Counted from the first letter of the stretch, positions 10,764 through 21,239 are shown. The stretch is 31,242 nt of DNA from Chara braunii (GCA_003427395.1 BFEA01000293.1:1867371-1898612), one strand, 5' to 3'. Notes: generated by a model from the sequence alone, not told the origin. Program-made: numbers and translations.

Positions 10764-10922
10764 CGACTAAAGCAATGCTTTGAAGATTCTTATGTTGAAG
10801 ACGGGTACTTCATTATTCGTGGGACGGAAAGGGTCATTGTTGCCCAGGAGGACAAAGCAACCAACAAAATTTGGAAGCAGACCTCCGTCCTCGGCGAGGT
10901 AACGAGTGCGTCGGTTGTCTAA
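10764..10922 (+). pseudogene. RNA polymerase second-largest-subunit (Rpb2-like) exon or fragment
   Basis: A 52-codon open stretch closed by stops on both sides contains GYFIIRGTERVIVAQED (about 10803-10853). The Rpb2 family has a very similar conserved block, GYFIINGSEKVLIAQE, in the protrusion domain of the second-largest subunit of nuclear RNA polymerases. At least 11 of 16 positions agree, including Gly, Glu and the AQE end, and a TN pair follows as in Rpb2. A GAG|GTAACG donor-like site at 10898/10899 could end a real exon, with the rest of the gene beyond introns or lost. I found no other Rpb2 block within several hundred bases on either side, so a genuine intron-split gene and a pseudogene piece are both possible. 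The polymerase class (II, or plant IV/V) cannot be decided. Confidence 0.6.
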
Positions 10923-11790
10923 ATCGGTCGCTGACTTATATAGTGGTAGTTGGATTACTTGCGGATGACATTCACACCAAAGTTAGAGTGAAAGCATAGT
11001 CATCACTAGAGCAATAACATCTTAACTTTGCTTGGAAGTTGGGATGTCAACATTTCTTTGCTGACAGTCAGTATGGGGCAGAATGAAAGAACTTAGCAAC
11101 ACATTTCATCAAGTCGAAAAGTTGTGTTAGCCCAGCCATTTGGCAGGCGGAGTAGAGATATTTTGGTTAGACGTCATTTGAGCGTCGCTATGCATGTTAA
11201 TCATGCTTTTATCCTTTTGATGATAAGTGATATTTAAAGACGAGTCAACTCATGTTGGCTCGTCGTTGGATGGCAAGTCAAGTCAACCTATGTCGATTCG
11301 TTCTGAATATGTGGTATGCGTGTTGAATTGTATTATGAATGAATCGATTTCAGAAGATAAGTAAACTTACGTTGACCTGAGTCTTCTTCATTTGAAAGTG
11401 TTTTCTCTGAGTAACTCTTGATTATCTTTGAAAGAAGGGACTAGGATCGCTCAAAGTTTTCCTTACGCTTGGAATATCATGTCCTAGTCGACCGGCGTAC
11501 GTTCCCATTCCAGGGAGATCAGCGTCCCAGGAACGAACGACGTTCGGATCCACTTTGGCGTTCAACCATGCGTACCTATGCTACAACGAACGAGCAAACG
11601 CCCTCGGTCGGTCTACCTCTGCAATTGCATTATAAAAGCCTTCGCATGTGGGTCGGTAACTCGACGGGGATACGTCCCTAAGGGTGGTGACAGACCCTTC
11701 GGGAAGGTAAGTTGTGCCCCGCGAGAACCTATACTGTCGTAGGGGACCGCGGGATGTACAGCTGGCGCACTCGGCCGGAGCGTAAACGGT
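10923..11790. other. No recognisable gene
   Basis: Mixed composition with loose repeats of AGTCAACYYATGT-like words (about 11246, 11281 and 11370). A 70-codon open frame at 11469-11681 has no known domain. If the upstream Rpb2-like exon belongs to a live gene, this could be intron. Confidence 0.45.
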
Positions 11791-11794
11791 CCAT

Positions 11795-11983
11795 ATTAGG
11801 AATAAATGAGAATAAAATACACATCCAAATTAATCCAAAATTAAAATGAAATAATACATTTGTAGAAAAGTCTATCAACAAAGGAGTGACTGCGATGTAC
11901 AACAAAAACAAAAAAAATGTTGTAACAATTGTATGAAAATTAAGTACAATCTCTTTCCAAACTAATTTGAAGAAAAGTCTCAT
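11795..11983 (-). pseudogene. ccmB: Mitochondrial ccmB 5' fragment (nuclear mitochondrial insert)
   Basis: The minus-strand frame from ATG at 11983 encodes 63 residues that match the start of plant mitochondrial CcmB, the membrane subunit of the cytochrome c maturation ABC transporter. TTFFLFLLYIAVTPL corresponds to the first membrane segment, and FNFGLIWMCILFSFIPN to the segment that follows. Similarity stops at about 11795, where the frame runs into unrelated sequence, so about 140 of the roughly 205 residues are missing. The ATG overlaps the stop of rps2 by one base (TAATG), as in a compact organelle operon. With nuclear repeats around it and a broken end, this is a decayed mitochondrial insertion. 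Confidence 0.8.
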
Positions 11984-12237
11984 TATACGATATGAGAGTA
12001 ATTTACTATTTGAGTAATTAAATGACAAACAAGATATATAAACTCTAAAGAATCATCATTCACAGGGATGGGATAATAAATTCTTTGTTGTAATTTGTTT
12101 GGAATATCTGAATCTATCAAACACACAATCAGTATATGTAATTGACTAACTTCAAGTATGGTCATGGAATTCTGATTCGCATTCATTATCACCAAGCAGT
12201 CTGGAATATCGTTTGTAACAACTCCTTCAAAGCATTT
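11983..12237 (-). pseudogene. rps2: Mitochondrial rps2 3' fragment (nuclear mitochondrial insert)
   Basis: The minus-strand frame reads from about 12237 to the stop at 11983-11985. It carries the ribosomal protein S2 signature TNDIPDCLVIMNANQ (conserved P-D, then hydrophobic residues and a nucleotide-binding-like N), then ILIVCLIDSDIPNK and YPIPVNDDS. These blocks are typical of organellar and bacterial S2, which helps assemble the small ribosomal subunit. The 5' part of the gene is missing: the frame begins after an A/T tract that joins it to a plus-strand rRNA piece. Strand and order relative to that rRNA show a rearranged insertion. Confidence 0.8.
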
Positions 12238-12284
12238 TTTTTATTTTTTTATAAAGCGGCACCTTGCGAATATGTTGTGCTGTA

Positions 12285-12598
12285 TCTAAAGCTTTGAGTG
12301 ATAAGAACCGTATCCCAAACCGACACAGATGAACAAGTAGAGTATACTAAGGCGCTTGAGATAACCATGTTGAAGGAACTCGGCAAAATGACTCCGTAAC
12401 TTCGGGAGAAGGAGTGCTTTTCTTTGCAAAAACAGACAAAAGTGACACATAACAGGGAGTAGCGACTGTTTATTAAAAACACAGGACTCTGCCAAGTGGT
12501 AACACAATGTATAGAGTCTAACACCTGCCTGGTGCTGGAAGGCAAAAAGGAGAAGTGACATAAGCTTCAAATAGAAGCCCCAGTCAACGACGGCAGTA
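12285..12598 (+). rRNA. rrnL: Mitochondrial large-subunit rRNA fragment
   Basis: About 310 bases match the middle of bacterial-type 23S rRNA. In order: CCCAAACCGACACAGATG, ACTAAGGCGCTTGAGA, GGCAAAATG, CCGTAACTTCGGGAGAAGG, GACTGTTTATTAAAAACACA, GCCTGGTGCTGGAAGG, and CAGTCAACGACGGCAGTAA. This is roughly E. coli positions 1660-1930. Divergence and truncation at both ends (it stops just before the ACGGTCCTAAGGTAGC block) show a non-functional copy. It lies beside rps2, ccmB and tRNA pieces, so the source is the mitochondrion, although all of these are on the opposite strand. Confidence 0.9.
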
Positions 12599-12813
12599 AG
12601 GCCTCTTTATCTATTGGTAGCGGTATACTTGCATGCTGGTTGACCTGATAAAGAAAGCGACCTCTGTGCAACCCATCTATGTTCGGCCTAGGCTCGCCAT
12701 CTACGTGCTTACCCGCCGGCGAACACCATCTTTCTTATTACGTATGGTGTGCGTTAATTGAAATAGAATATAAATGGAGGCACAACTTATTTAAATAAAC
12801 AGGCCTCTGGAGG
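12599..12813. other. No gene seen between rRNA and tRNA fragments
   Basis: About 215 bases of unassigned sequence inside the mitochondrial-type block. It may be mitochondrial intergenic DNA or a junction filler. Confidence 0.4.
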
Positions 12814-12846
12814 AGCCCAATGCTCTACCAACTAAGCTATACACCC
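12814..12846 (-). pseudogene. 5' half of a mitochondrial tRNA, probably trnK(UUU)
   Basis: The minus strand from 12846 reads GGGTGTATAGCTTAGTTGGT and on through AGAGCATTGGGCT: an acceptor 5' strand, a complete D arm with the GGTAGAGC motif and the start of the anticodon stem. It then stops matching a tRNA. The sequence resembles plant mitochondrial trnK(UUU) as I recall it, but the anticodon is lost, so the isoacceptor is an inference. Only 10 bases separate it from the trnI-like gene upstream on the same strand. Confidence 0.65.
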
Positions 12847-12856
12847 AAAATCCAGA

Positions 12857-12930
12857 TAGGCTTAGTAAGATTTGAACCTACAATATCACCGCTATGAGAG
12901 GTGCGTTTGAACCAATTAAACTATAAGCCG
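12857..12930 (-). tRNA. Mitochondrial trnI(CAU)-like tRNA
   Basis: A full 74-base cloverleaf can be drawn on the minus strand. The acceptor is GGCTTA/TAAGCC, the D arm is GTTTAATTGGTTCAAAC, the anticodon loop is CTCATAG (anticodon CAU) and the T arm is GTAGGTTCAAATCTTAC, with discriminator A. The body matches plant mitochondrial trnI(CAU), in which C34 is modified so that AUA is read as Ile; a Met reading is the formal alternative. Two mismatches (pair 1-72, and the last anticodon-stem pair T-C) suggest decay in a nuclear copy. Confidence 0.7.
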
Positions 12931-15900
12931 GGTAGGATTGGTTGTATTTCCCAATGTATTTCCTGAATTGCAAAAAGATGGAACTCCAAAAATCAGCCCA
13001 AAATGACGACGGTCCTGAGGGGGGCGGGCCTCTCCGATCACGAACAATGCGCATTAATCCATGGAAACACAAAAAGGGGCCTCTTCGGCTTGTTTGTAAA
13101 AGACAATAAAAATTTGAAGAGAAGAGGGAAGGGGGTTAGAAGATGGCGCAGGTCCGGAAGATGGCGCATCACATAGCTATGCTCACACCTATGGTTGTCA
13201 GCCCCTGTTACAACTCGCAGCGTAATAGGCTTACCATGGTACTGTATAACGAAGCCTTGACGAACCCCATTGAACCCTGCCCAAACCTCGCTAGTACATA
13301 GTGGTATTAACCAGTAGTATGATCTGCAGGCCCGGAACCCCTACACTACTGCTCCCTGCTTCCCCTGGGGGGGCTACTATCTTGGTGACTGGGTACCGTT
13401 GGTGTTGCTCGGCTAGATGGGGGTTCTCATAGGGGGAGGGTGTGGCACAAAGAGAACTATGTCTAAGGGTGGTCCTCCCTCGTGTGCATCTCGAGCCATG
13501 AGGGTAAGGTTGTCTCATCTTGGGGGAGTGTGTGTGGGGTGTGTGTGGGGGGGAGGGATAGATAAACCTTGTGGTAGATAGGGCTGAATGGTTCAGGCTG
13601 CTTAATGGATAGTCCACCGTTCGAGGGGAGTAGTTTATTCATATACAGTGGACTCATGGCCCACCTACGGAGACATCATGGGTGGGTGGGAAATCACACT
13701 GAAGGTGATCCAAGTAGTTCGAATCTGCCCAATGACCAGCAGGTGCGAGTCGATTGGGATTTGTCATCAGATGGCAGAGGAGGTGGGGGAATCAGGATAT
13801 GGAAACTCTCTGGCAACACACCCGCAGCGCAATTTTTTTTCAAAAAGCGCATGACGCCCTGATAACCCAACACCGCCTCCGCCATGAGTACAAATTCCTT
13901 GCACCAACAACAGTTAAACGCGGGGGTTCCACGCGGCATGAGTCATCGACCACCGAAGCACAGTAAGATCCGAGTAGGGGAGGAAAATTTGTAGAGAGTT
14001 GAAGCAATCAACAAATATAAGAAGTCGTTGCCACCGAAATGTCAAGCCTTGGGAGGGTTGTAAAAGAGAACGCGGTTGGTGCACAATCGCGCACTCTTCA
14101 CACCCACACCGAAGTAGGCAGTGTCTTAATCTGCAGCGCAGAAGGCTGCTATGTAAACCAACGTAGAGTTCGAGCAAGGGCATGGACCTGTGTGAAGACT
14201 CAGGGATACAAAGCACAACTCCATACACATGGCACATAGGAAGACCCGAAAGAACGCAATTGGAATCAACTCTTGCAAGAGGAAGAGAGAAACGATTAAA
14301 ACACAGTCTCAATAGCTCGCACAAACACATATTACACCATTCATTCATGGATTAACCACTTGGAAAACATTGAAGAATACCAACAGCATAACATGCGACT
14401 TCGTGTGCGTTCTACTACAAGTGCTCGTGATGGCGCACGTGTGCCACATTGTGACGCGATTGTCCGCACGCCACTTCGTTTGCGAAGGCGCTCGCGTGAT
14501 TGCGAAGCGCGCGAATGCGTGCATCAGTGAGCACGGCAGTATGAGTGAGAGGGGGGGGGGCTTAGCCGAATTCCACAAAGAGGAGGGGATGGGTTGACAT
14601 CTAAGGCTTCAACCTTATCACTTGCTGTTCCCTGACTTTTGAAAGCAGGTCTACTGCCATCTCTCTGCTTCGTGCTTCAAATGAGATATGTTACAGGCTA
14701 GCATGCCGGATGAAGGGGAGTATTGCTTAACTGGGCATTACTTCAGGAGTAATCACTAGTGCGCTTCATCTTGCGAATTTTGGCGGAGGAGGTTGGCTCG
14801 TCGCGAGAAGGAGAAGAGTACAGTGTGTCCCGTGGAGTGGGAGGAAGATTGTCGGGAGATAGTCAGTGGGAGGTCCTCGAGGAGAGCGTCCAAGTGCCGC
14901 CAAGTGCCGTCAAGGGCTCGTTACAAGGGTGAAGGCTTCTACTCGAATTTTGGCAGTCGGCTGATCATCGTTCTTTCCGCTTCATCTATGCTGCATCTAC
15001 AAGGGAATATCATCATCATTCATTATCAACATCTTGAATCATATTCGTAGTCATGGTGAGCAGGTACAAGGGGGGAGTAGTTTTTTTCCTACTAACTCCC
15101 TTTCCACTCCACCTTCATCTCCATATCCCGCATTCTATTCTCTGCACTCTTTCTTATGTGTTGTCACCTATACACCCTCTTGTTTATTTACTCTATCCTC
15201 TTTCTGATGTTCTCTCGAGCACTTCCCTTAACTCTTTGTTAACCCATTGCTAGTTCGATCGTTGGTAATGCTTACACCAATCTTCATAAGGAGGCGAGCA
15301 AGTGTGATCGCAATGAATGAACATGCAGGGGCGAGGAAGAGGGAAGGAGAGGCGCAATACGGAAGAAAGAGGCGAGGGGAGGAGAGACAGGACCTCAAGG
15401 TTGAGGGAGACGATGAGAGAGGGAGGGAGTACACAGAGAGAAGGGAGGGAAGAGGAGGGAGGGTTAGAATAGGAGAGGGGGACAGGGGGAAGTCTCACCC
15501 ATCGTACGAATACTGACTTTACTCTTCTCAGATTGTCTTTTCTCTCATTACTTCTCTATCTGATCTTTAGTTACCAAAAACCTTTTTACTTTCCTCATTA
15601 TATCCTCCATTAATCAATTATTATACAATCTTCTAATCATCATCCCATTTCATCATCTCAACTAGCAACCAGTGTGATCATCTTTAATTAATATATCTTA
15701 TTATCCCTATCCTCAAACTATGGAATCACGTGCTAAAATCGGAATGGTATTTTATCATACCTAAAATTTCATATATAATTTACTAATTTAATTTACCTTC
15801 GTCTGATCTCCAATCTGTTTCAAGTGTATCACGTATGATATTTACCATTATTTACCATTTGAATTTAAATATTAATTACTACTATTAATACGGTTAATTT

Positions 15901-16090
15901 TTTTGTCTTTTAGTTCCGAATTTACTTCAATCATAACTTTTTTTTAATGTTATCAGACTTATTAAGTTATTATCTAGATCGCAGATAATACTCCACTAAG
16001 ACCACTTCATATTTAGTTTTGCTCTCCCATGGGTATGTAATTTCTTGCTGATTTTTTATTGGATGATTATGGATGGGGGAACTCTGCTAT
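12931..16090. other. 3.2 kb without a recognisable gene
   Basis: Contents in order: GC-mixed sequence; a GT-rich run at 13526-13555; a G10 run at 14551-14560; pyrimidine-rich DNA at about 15085-15235; a strongly purine-rich block at about 15325-15495 (GGGAGG/GAGAGG words); and AT-rich DNA at 15540-16040. The open frames overlap on both strands and have no domains. The adjacent pyrimidine and purine blocks resemble degenerate microsatellite DNA. Confidence 0.5.
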
Positions 16091-16099
16091 ACAGGGGTG

Positions 16100-18700
16100 T
16101 CACAAGGTGGGTAGTGTACGCCCTGAAGAGAGTATGAGCAGAGTTGTGAGGGATACTCGATTTTGGGGCTGAAGATCAATTCCAGCGGAGACAGATTAAT
16201 CTTAAGTACCAAGACCTTGCTTTACAATGGATACAGAAACTTATTTTATCTACTGATAAACCTTGGCAGGTCATGGCGCTCGGACAAATTCGTAGACTAG
16301 CTCCGGTTTCAAGTGAGGACATTCATCTGCTCTCATGGGTTGAGGATCATTTTTGGACTATCCCCAGGGCAAAGGTAGGGGGAAATAGAGGGGAAGAAAG
16401 GGAGGGAACAATGAGTGATATGGTCCTAGATTTTATTTTTTTTATTTTTTATTTAACAAATGCTTCAGTCTATTCATGGGTAGCAGCACGTGTTGGGAAC
16501 CGGGCCCAACGTCCCATATCGAATTGTACAGATCATTGAGAAATTTGAGATCATTTTAGATATCGGGGTCATTACCCGGCTTCGGCTGAGATCAGTCTAT
16601 GAATATCTAATGACCTATTAAGGAACTACTCATGCAATAGGCTGCCACAAAGGTCCTACGAATGCTCACAACCCTCAGGATCCCTAACAAGCCCTTCTAA
16701 GACTTTCCAACACAGTCTTTCTCCCCGTTGAGCTCTTCCAAGCCTCACGCCCCCATCCTGCTGGGTTACAGGGCAACACAACTTGCCCCAACTCCGACCA
16801 GTGTCGTCCCAGCAGCAAACCTTGGCTGTTCCTTGGGATGCCCACCCCAAAGCATCCCCAGATCTCTCTATCAGGCCTCACGCTCCTGTGGGTAACTCTG
16901 CTGAAAATATGGAGACGCCTACCATTACCTGATAGACCATTTCCTACCAGATACGAGGAAACTCTTCATCAACCACTCTTTGGTTATAGATGGATCACGG
17001 ACCTAAACAGATGTATCTTGAACATTTTTTCCCCACCATGGTGTTACACGTATCAAGGACATATGGGATTCAGGTAAGAAAGACTGGAAAACAGAGAAAC
17101 AGTTGAGGCAAGCCCTTCGATACGCTCATCATCTTAATACAAGTTTGGATCAGATAATTTTCTCTATACCCTTGGCTTGGGTATCAATCCTTAAGAAAGA
17201 GCCCAAGATTGAGGATGGTGCTTGGGTGGTAGGTGTCCAGATCAATGGACAAAAGGTAGTAGTACAGGTGGTTCACATGACCCGGCAAGGAGCTCTAGTC
17301 AGCACCTGTAAGACAAATAGAGAATTTTTCTTCATCCATTCTCCTTCAGATCCAGTTTGCCTATTCTCATTGTCCCATCTCTATCGAATCAGTGTCCTCT
17401 TCATTTCCTCAATCAAGGGGTGGAGAGTTTTTCATCCGGAAATACCCATCCTGGAGCTTCCTCTCGATCCCGCAGAGTGGGTTTGGCAAACTGCCAAGAA
17501 AGAAAAACCCAGATCATTACTTTTTGGTAACAGCGGTCTATCGTCTCCTGAGGCCAAGAGTGGACATTTCTGCAATTCTTTGGGAAAGATGGGCTAGGCA
17601 CCTTAATCTTGACCTGAACTCAATCAAAAATATATATTTTTTTTAACAAAATTAGACAACGACCAGCTAAATTTTCATCGCTGCAATGACAAATTGCTCA
17701 TCGTTGTCGGCCTACTAATGATTGGCTCGTACACCACTCTTCATTGGAACAAAAGGGTTTGGCCCTGCCTTGGTGCAAATCATGTGTATCATACTTTCCT
17801 AACAAAAAGTGTCAGGAAACTATTGAACACATTTTTATGCAATGCCCTGGTTCGGTTCTATTATGGAGGAGATGGAATATGTTCGGAGAGAACTTACTGA
17901 TTTGGTTTGGCCTTGGGACTGGAAGGCCATTCTTATAGGTCATTGGGTTCCACAAGATATCATACTGACTAGTTTTCAATCTATTTTTTTAAAAATTGGT
18001 AGGAACTTGAGAGGGAAAATGTAGCACTAGGGGGAACTGAAATTTTTGAATATATTGTTCAATTTATACAAACAGAAATCAGAGCTCATTGGGATGTGCT
18101 GCGCTTTAAATTATATAAATTACAAAGGAAAAAGAACGTTCAACTCTTAATTCAAGAATTTGCATTGGACTGGCTAGGGGGTGCAGGAGAGAGGAGTCTG
18201 GGAGAGGTGACGTGGCCAGGGGGAGAAGGGTCGGAAGTCTCTTTCAAAAGAGACTTCCAACTTTGCTTCAACGACTGGTTTTCACTACGACTAGGAGCCT
18301 CTCTCAAGGACCCTAAAGATTTTGCAGATTCATTTCCCCCATCACATCTAGCTCTGGTAGAGGTACCATAATCATTTTTTATACAAAAAGGACTAGTGTG
18401 TGGTAAGGGGTGAAAACTGTTGTGCAATGAAGAAGAGAGTTTGATGTAGCTGCTTGGTGTGTCATGATAGATTTTGCGGCTCTTAAAATGCTGAAGAGGC
18501 AGGTATCTTGCTCATTTTTATTTGACATGATCTCTTTGGATTCTGGGTCCCTTTGGGTCTCGTTAAAAGCGAAACTGGGTAAGGCTCCTACGTATTGCCA
18601 CATCCGGGTAGATTGTGAGGACCCCGGCCTCGATGTTATCATTTATAATATCAGCCTTGGGCACTGGGGCCATGGTGATAAAAAAAAAAAAAAAAAAAAA
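16100..18700 (+). mobile_element. 5'-truncated, decayed LINE (ORF2 C-terminal part plus tail)
   Basis: The fragment aligns through translation with the last third of ORF2 of the LINE at 20416-30570. Matching blocks are: LQWIQKLILSTDKPW then IRRLAP (about 16219-16310); LLKIWRRLPLPDRPFP (from about 16900); QPLFGYRWIT; RIKDIWDS then DWKT (about 17051-17093); SIPLAWVSILKKEP then GAWVV (17164-17230); SLQ-QIAHRCRPTNDWL (17675-17730); and CKSCVSYFP..ETIEHIFMQCPG, a C-x2-C..H..C zinc-binding motif (about 17768-17850). The tail ends at about 18371 and an A21 run (18680-18700) closes the element. Frameshifts, stops and about 400 bases of foreign sequence (about 16380-16890) show it is dead. The 5' edge is uncertain and I found no target-site duplication. 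Confidence 0.85.
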
Positions 18701-18982
18701 GGTAAGGGAAAGACAGAGGCATACTTCGGGTGGGAATTGGATGCCTCTCGGGCTGGTAGGTAGGAGAGTGGAGACTGTTCCCAGTTGGAGCCGATAGGCT
18801 TGTTTACATTACAAAATGCAGAAGGATTGATTGATTTCTCCGATCAACGATAGAAATTTTTACATACTAATCACTGTCAGCATTAGCATCATCATCTTTA
18901 GTATCATTATCTCACATTTTCATAGAATCATTAGAGGTACATTATCATTATCATCATCATAGTCATCATAATCATCATCATA
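18701..18982. other. No gene; ATC-rich microsatellite
   Basis: The interval between two LINE 3' ends holds an interrupted ATC/ATT array, densest at about 18940-18980. No coding signal. Confidence 0.7.
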
Positions 18983-19098
18983 TGAGGGACGCTGAGCCCG
19001 GTTCTCAGCATGTTTCGTTCGGTCACTCCGAGTAGACTGTGAGGACCCTGTCCTCAATCTTCTTATGGGTAATATAAAAAAAAAAATAAAAAAAAAAA
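18983..19098 (+). mobile_element. Short LINE 3' end with A-rich tail
   Basis: This starts with AGGGAC and a GCTGAG/CTCAGC hairpin (18991-19009), like the 3' UTR motif of the large LINE. It continues with a 34-base block (19028-19061) about 79% identical to 18604-18637, near the 3' end of the upstream LINE, and ends in A-rich sequence (19076-19098). A very short LINE copy, cut near its 3' end, fits these facts. Confidence 0.6.
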
Positions 19099-19100
19099 CC

Positions 19101-19990
19101 ATCCAACACTCACAACCAAGGCCATGCCCATCACCCGATCAGCACCCACTTACTTAAACAAGGACAACGCAGCAATGGAGAAGAAGAGACAGTCTCCGAT
19201 AATCTCATTCAAAGTACTTTGCGCACCTCTTGTGATACGTCGTCGTCATCATCATCATCAAGTGTGCCCCAGGTCAGCCACTCAAACTCACCGTCCGCGC
19301 GGGCACACACCCGCATGCACCTGCCTCCACCACTACTCTGTCCCTCTGACCCCAACCCGTCGAACCTACCACGACGATCTCACTCTGCCTAGTCCATTGG
19401 GCACAATGAGCGTGTTCAGAACCGCGGCCTTTGCGCATAGCTGGCGCAGAGAGACAAGGGGATGAGAGAGAGACCAAGACGAGAAGGAAATGGAGAGATG
19501 ATCAAAATTTTCACAAAATCACGTTGACCGGCTGAGCAGCACATAGTGTCACCGTCCTCACAGCTCGATCCGACCAACTCCAACGCAACCAATCATCTGC
19601 GAAGGAGTTCACAAAAGTGGAGATGAAAAGGTCGCAAGAAGAAGAGGGGAAGGAAGAAGCTAGCAAGAAGTGGGAAGGCGGGAAGTTAGCTTTCATGCAT
19701 GCAGATTCAAACTGTTGGCCACGCGCACACGTAACTGTTTCTTGTAAAGAAAACGGAAAAAGAAAGAGCACTAACTGTTCTGCTCATTTGCGCAGCTTTA
19801 TCCCAACCGCACCATGGACTAAATTCATGAATTTACAGGGATATTTTTCTCAAATTATGCATGCAAATCCCTAGACTGACCCAGCATCTGTCCAATGATC
19901 TACAAAAGAAATTAAAATTCACAATCAGGCCCTCAACATGGGTTTGCATACCAATGGTAAGTTTTCCCGTGAGGTACGCGCCACGGATCA
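19101..19990. other. No recognisable gene; may include the decayed 3' end of the older LINE
   Basis: There is an ATC run at 19246-19261. The lower part (about 19840-19990) directly follows, on the minus strand, the last recognised part of the older LINE and may be its decayed tail, but I cannot align it. No poly(A) for that element was found. Confidence 0.4.
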
Positions 19991-19994
19991 TTAT

Positions 19995-20415
19995 AGCTGT
20001 GATGGGCAAGGGGTTGTGAATCTCGCACCCAGGAGATTTGGCTCGAAGACCTGCACGACTGCGGCGGATGATGTGAGGTGGGTAATCTGGTATACTCTCA
20101 TTGGGGTTGGGAGGTCTTTGTAGAGTATCACCCAATCCCCACTTCTGAGAGAGGGACCTTGTTTGAGTGCAAGACGCCACCCCAACGGTATTGCGTCGAT
20201 AAGCAGGTCTCATTTCAGTTCGATTTCTTTGATGTTCTTTAGATTCGATCTCAATGTTTCTGCAGTTTTCCAATCACCCTCAGAGTGGTCCCACAGGTCT
20301 CCTATGGTATAGACTCCTTTTTTAACCTAGGAGAGCCATGGCGAGTTAGAGTGGAGACCAATTGTGTGGCCGTCTTTGTCCAAGATCTGTGGATTTCCAA
20401 AAATAGGTTGCCTCA
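19995..20415 (-). mobile_element. Older minus-strand LINE, 3' half (split by the insertion)
   Basis: Minus-strand translation from the insertion point reads RQPIFGNPQILDKDGHTIG, SPWLS, a TAG stop (20327-20329), VKKGVYTIGDLWD, DWKT, then IPLGWRLALKQGPSLRSGDWV and VYQITHLTSS. These align in order with ORF2 of the inserted LINE (QPLFNNR, GRTYHCTDSPWKGWVKN, RIGDIW, AWLRILRKGPQLKEGDWV) and with the 16-18 kb fragment (IPLAWVSILKKEPKIEDGAWV, VVQVVHMTRQ). It continues the reading frame that ends at 30582 on the other side of the insertion. Recognisable similarity fades near 19995. Confidence 0.85.
20405..20415. repeat. Left target-site duplication
   Basis: AGGTTGCCTCA here is identical to 30571-30581, at the other end of the inserted LINE. 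On the minus strand it encodes the (V/M)RQP residues of the older LINE's ORF2, so the two copies mark one cut site within that ORF. An 11-bp duplication is in the range expected for endonuclease-primed LINE integration. The first A could equally belong to the poly(A), giving 10 bp. Confidence 0.9.
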
Positions 20416-20416
20416 T

Positions 20417-20565
20417 ATTGAGACACGTCAGCATTTTCGCCCACTTGGAAGGATGCAGGGCAGATTAGGGAGAGAGTACGGGGGGGTTGGCGCCTGAATG
20501 TGATGATAGCGTTGGCTGGTGTAATGCCTCCGGTGATCTTTCGGCGAGAATGGCGCGGGAATAGG
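20417..20565 (+). repeat. LINE 5' repeat, copy 1
   Basis: The element begins with ATTGAGACACGTCAGCATTT, 145-150 bases that recur 332 bases downstream at about 89% identity. Tandem 5' monomers with promoter activity are known in some L1 families (mouse), so a promoter role is an inference by analogy. ACACGTCA contains the ACGTCA core bound by plant bZIP factors. Confidence 0.85.
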
Positions 20566-20748
20566 TACATAAAATACAAAGGGGGGAGTAATCCAGCATT
20601 TCGATAATCGAGACCTATTGATTGGAATCTATTTCAGCAAGGCTAATTGGGAGCGTGTGACCGTGGTTCGACGCTCATCTTCTCCTTGGGCTGGGGGGGG
20701 AATTTCACATTATGACACGTCAGCATTTTTTGACTAAGAGAATCTAAC

Positions 20749-20897
20749 ATTGAGACACGTCAACATTTTCGCCCACTTGGAAGGTTGCAGGGCTGATTAG
20801 GGAGAGAGTACGGGGGGGTTGGTGCCTGAATGTGACGACAGCATTGGCTGGTGTAATGCCTCTGGGGATCTTCTGGCGAGAACGGCGTAGGAGTGAA
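20749..20897 (+). repeat. LINE 5' repeat, copy 2
   Basis: This is the second copy, about 15 substitutions from the first in roughly 140 aligned bases. Just before it, at 20711-20730, lies another partial match (TATGACACGTCAGCATTTTT), so the core motif occurs three times in 350 bases. Downstream, CCATCAGGTGT is itself repeated at 20953 and 20970 (17-base period). Confidence 0.85.
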
Positions 20898-21239
20898 GGT
20901 ATTTGAAGACTTTGGGAGTCAAATACGACATGAGATTCCAAGGATAAGCGAACCATCAGGTGTAAACGACCATCAGGTGTGCCTGCCCCTTGATCTCATC
21001 CCAACCCCTATCTCTCACTCCTTTCTTCTCAAATTGGGTGCCCCCGGGAAAGTCGGCGCCCCAACGTAATTCCAATCATATACCAATCTCAGTTCATTAA
21101 TTGTTACCACACGTTAATCTCTCATCTCTCAACAGACTAGGATACGAGTAGAGATACTCTGATTGGGAAGGTAGGATTACAAAAGCAGAGAGTTATCTGT
21201 ACACCTCCAACCTCATAACACTCCTCCTCATAATACCCC

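Noticed and set aside
20346-20956. Two similar minus-strand peptides (ITPANAxxTFRxQPPRTLSLI) in the 5' monomers
   Set aside because: The similarity comes from the 89% identical DNA repeats, neither copy has a continuing gene, and the plus-strand element explains the sequence.
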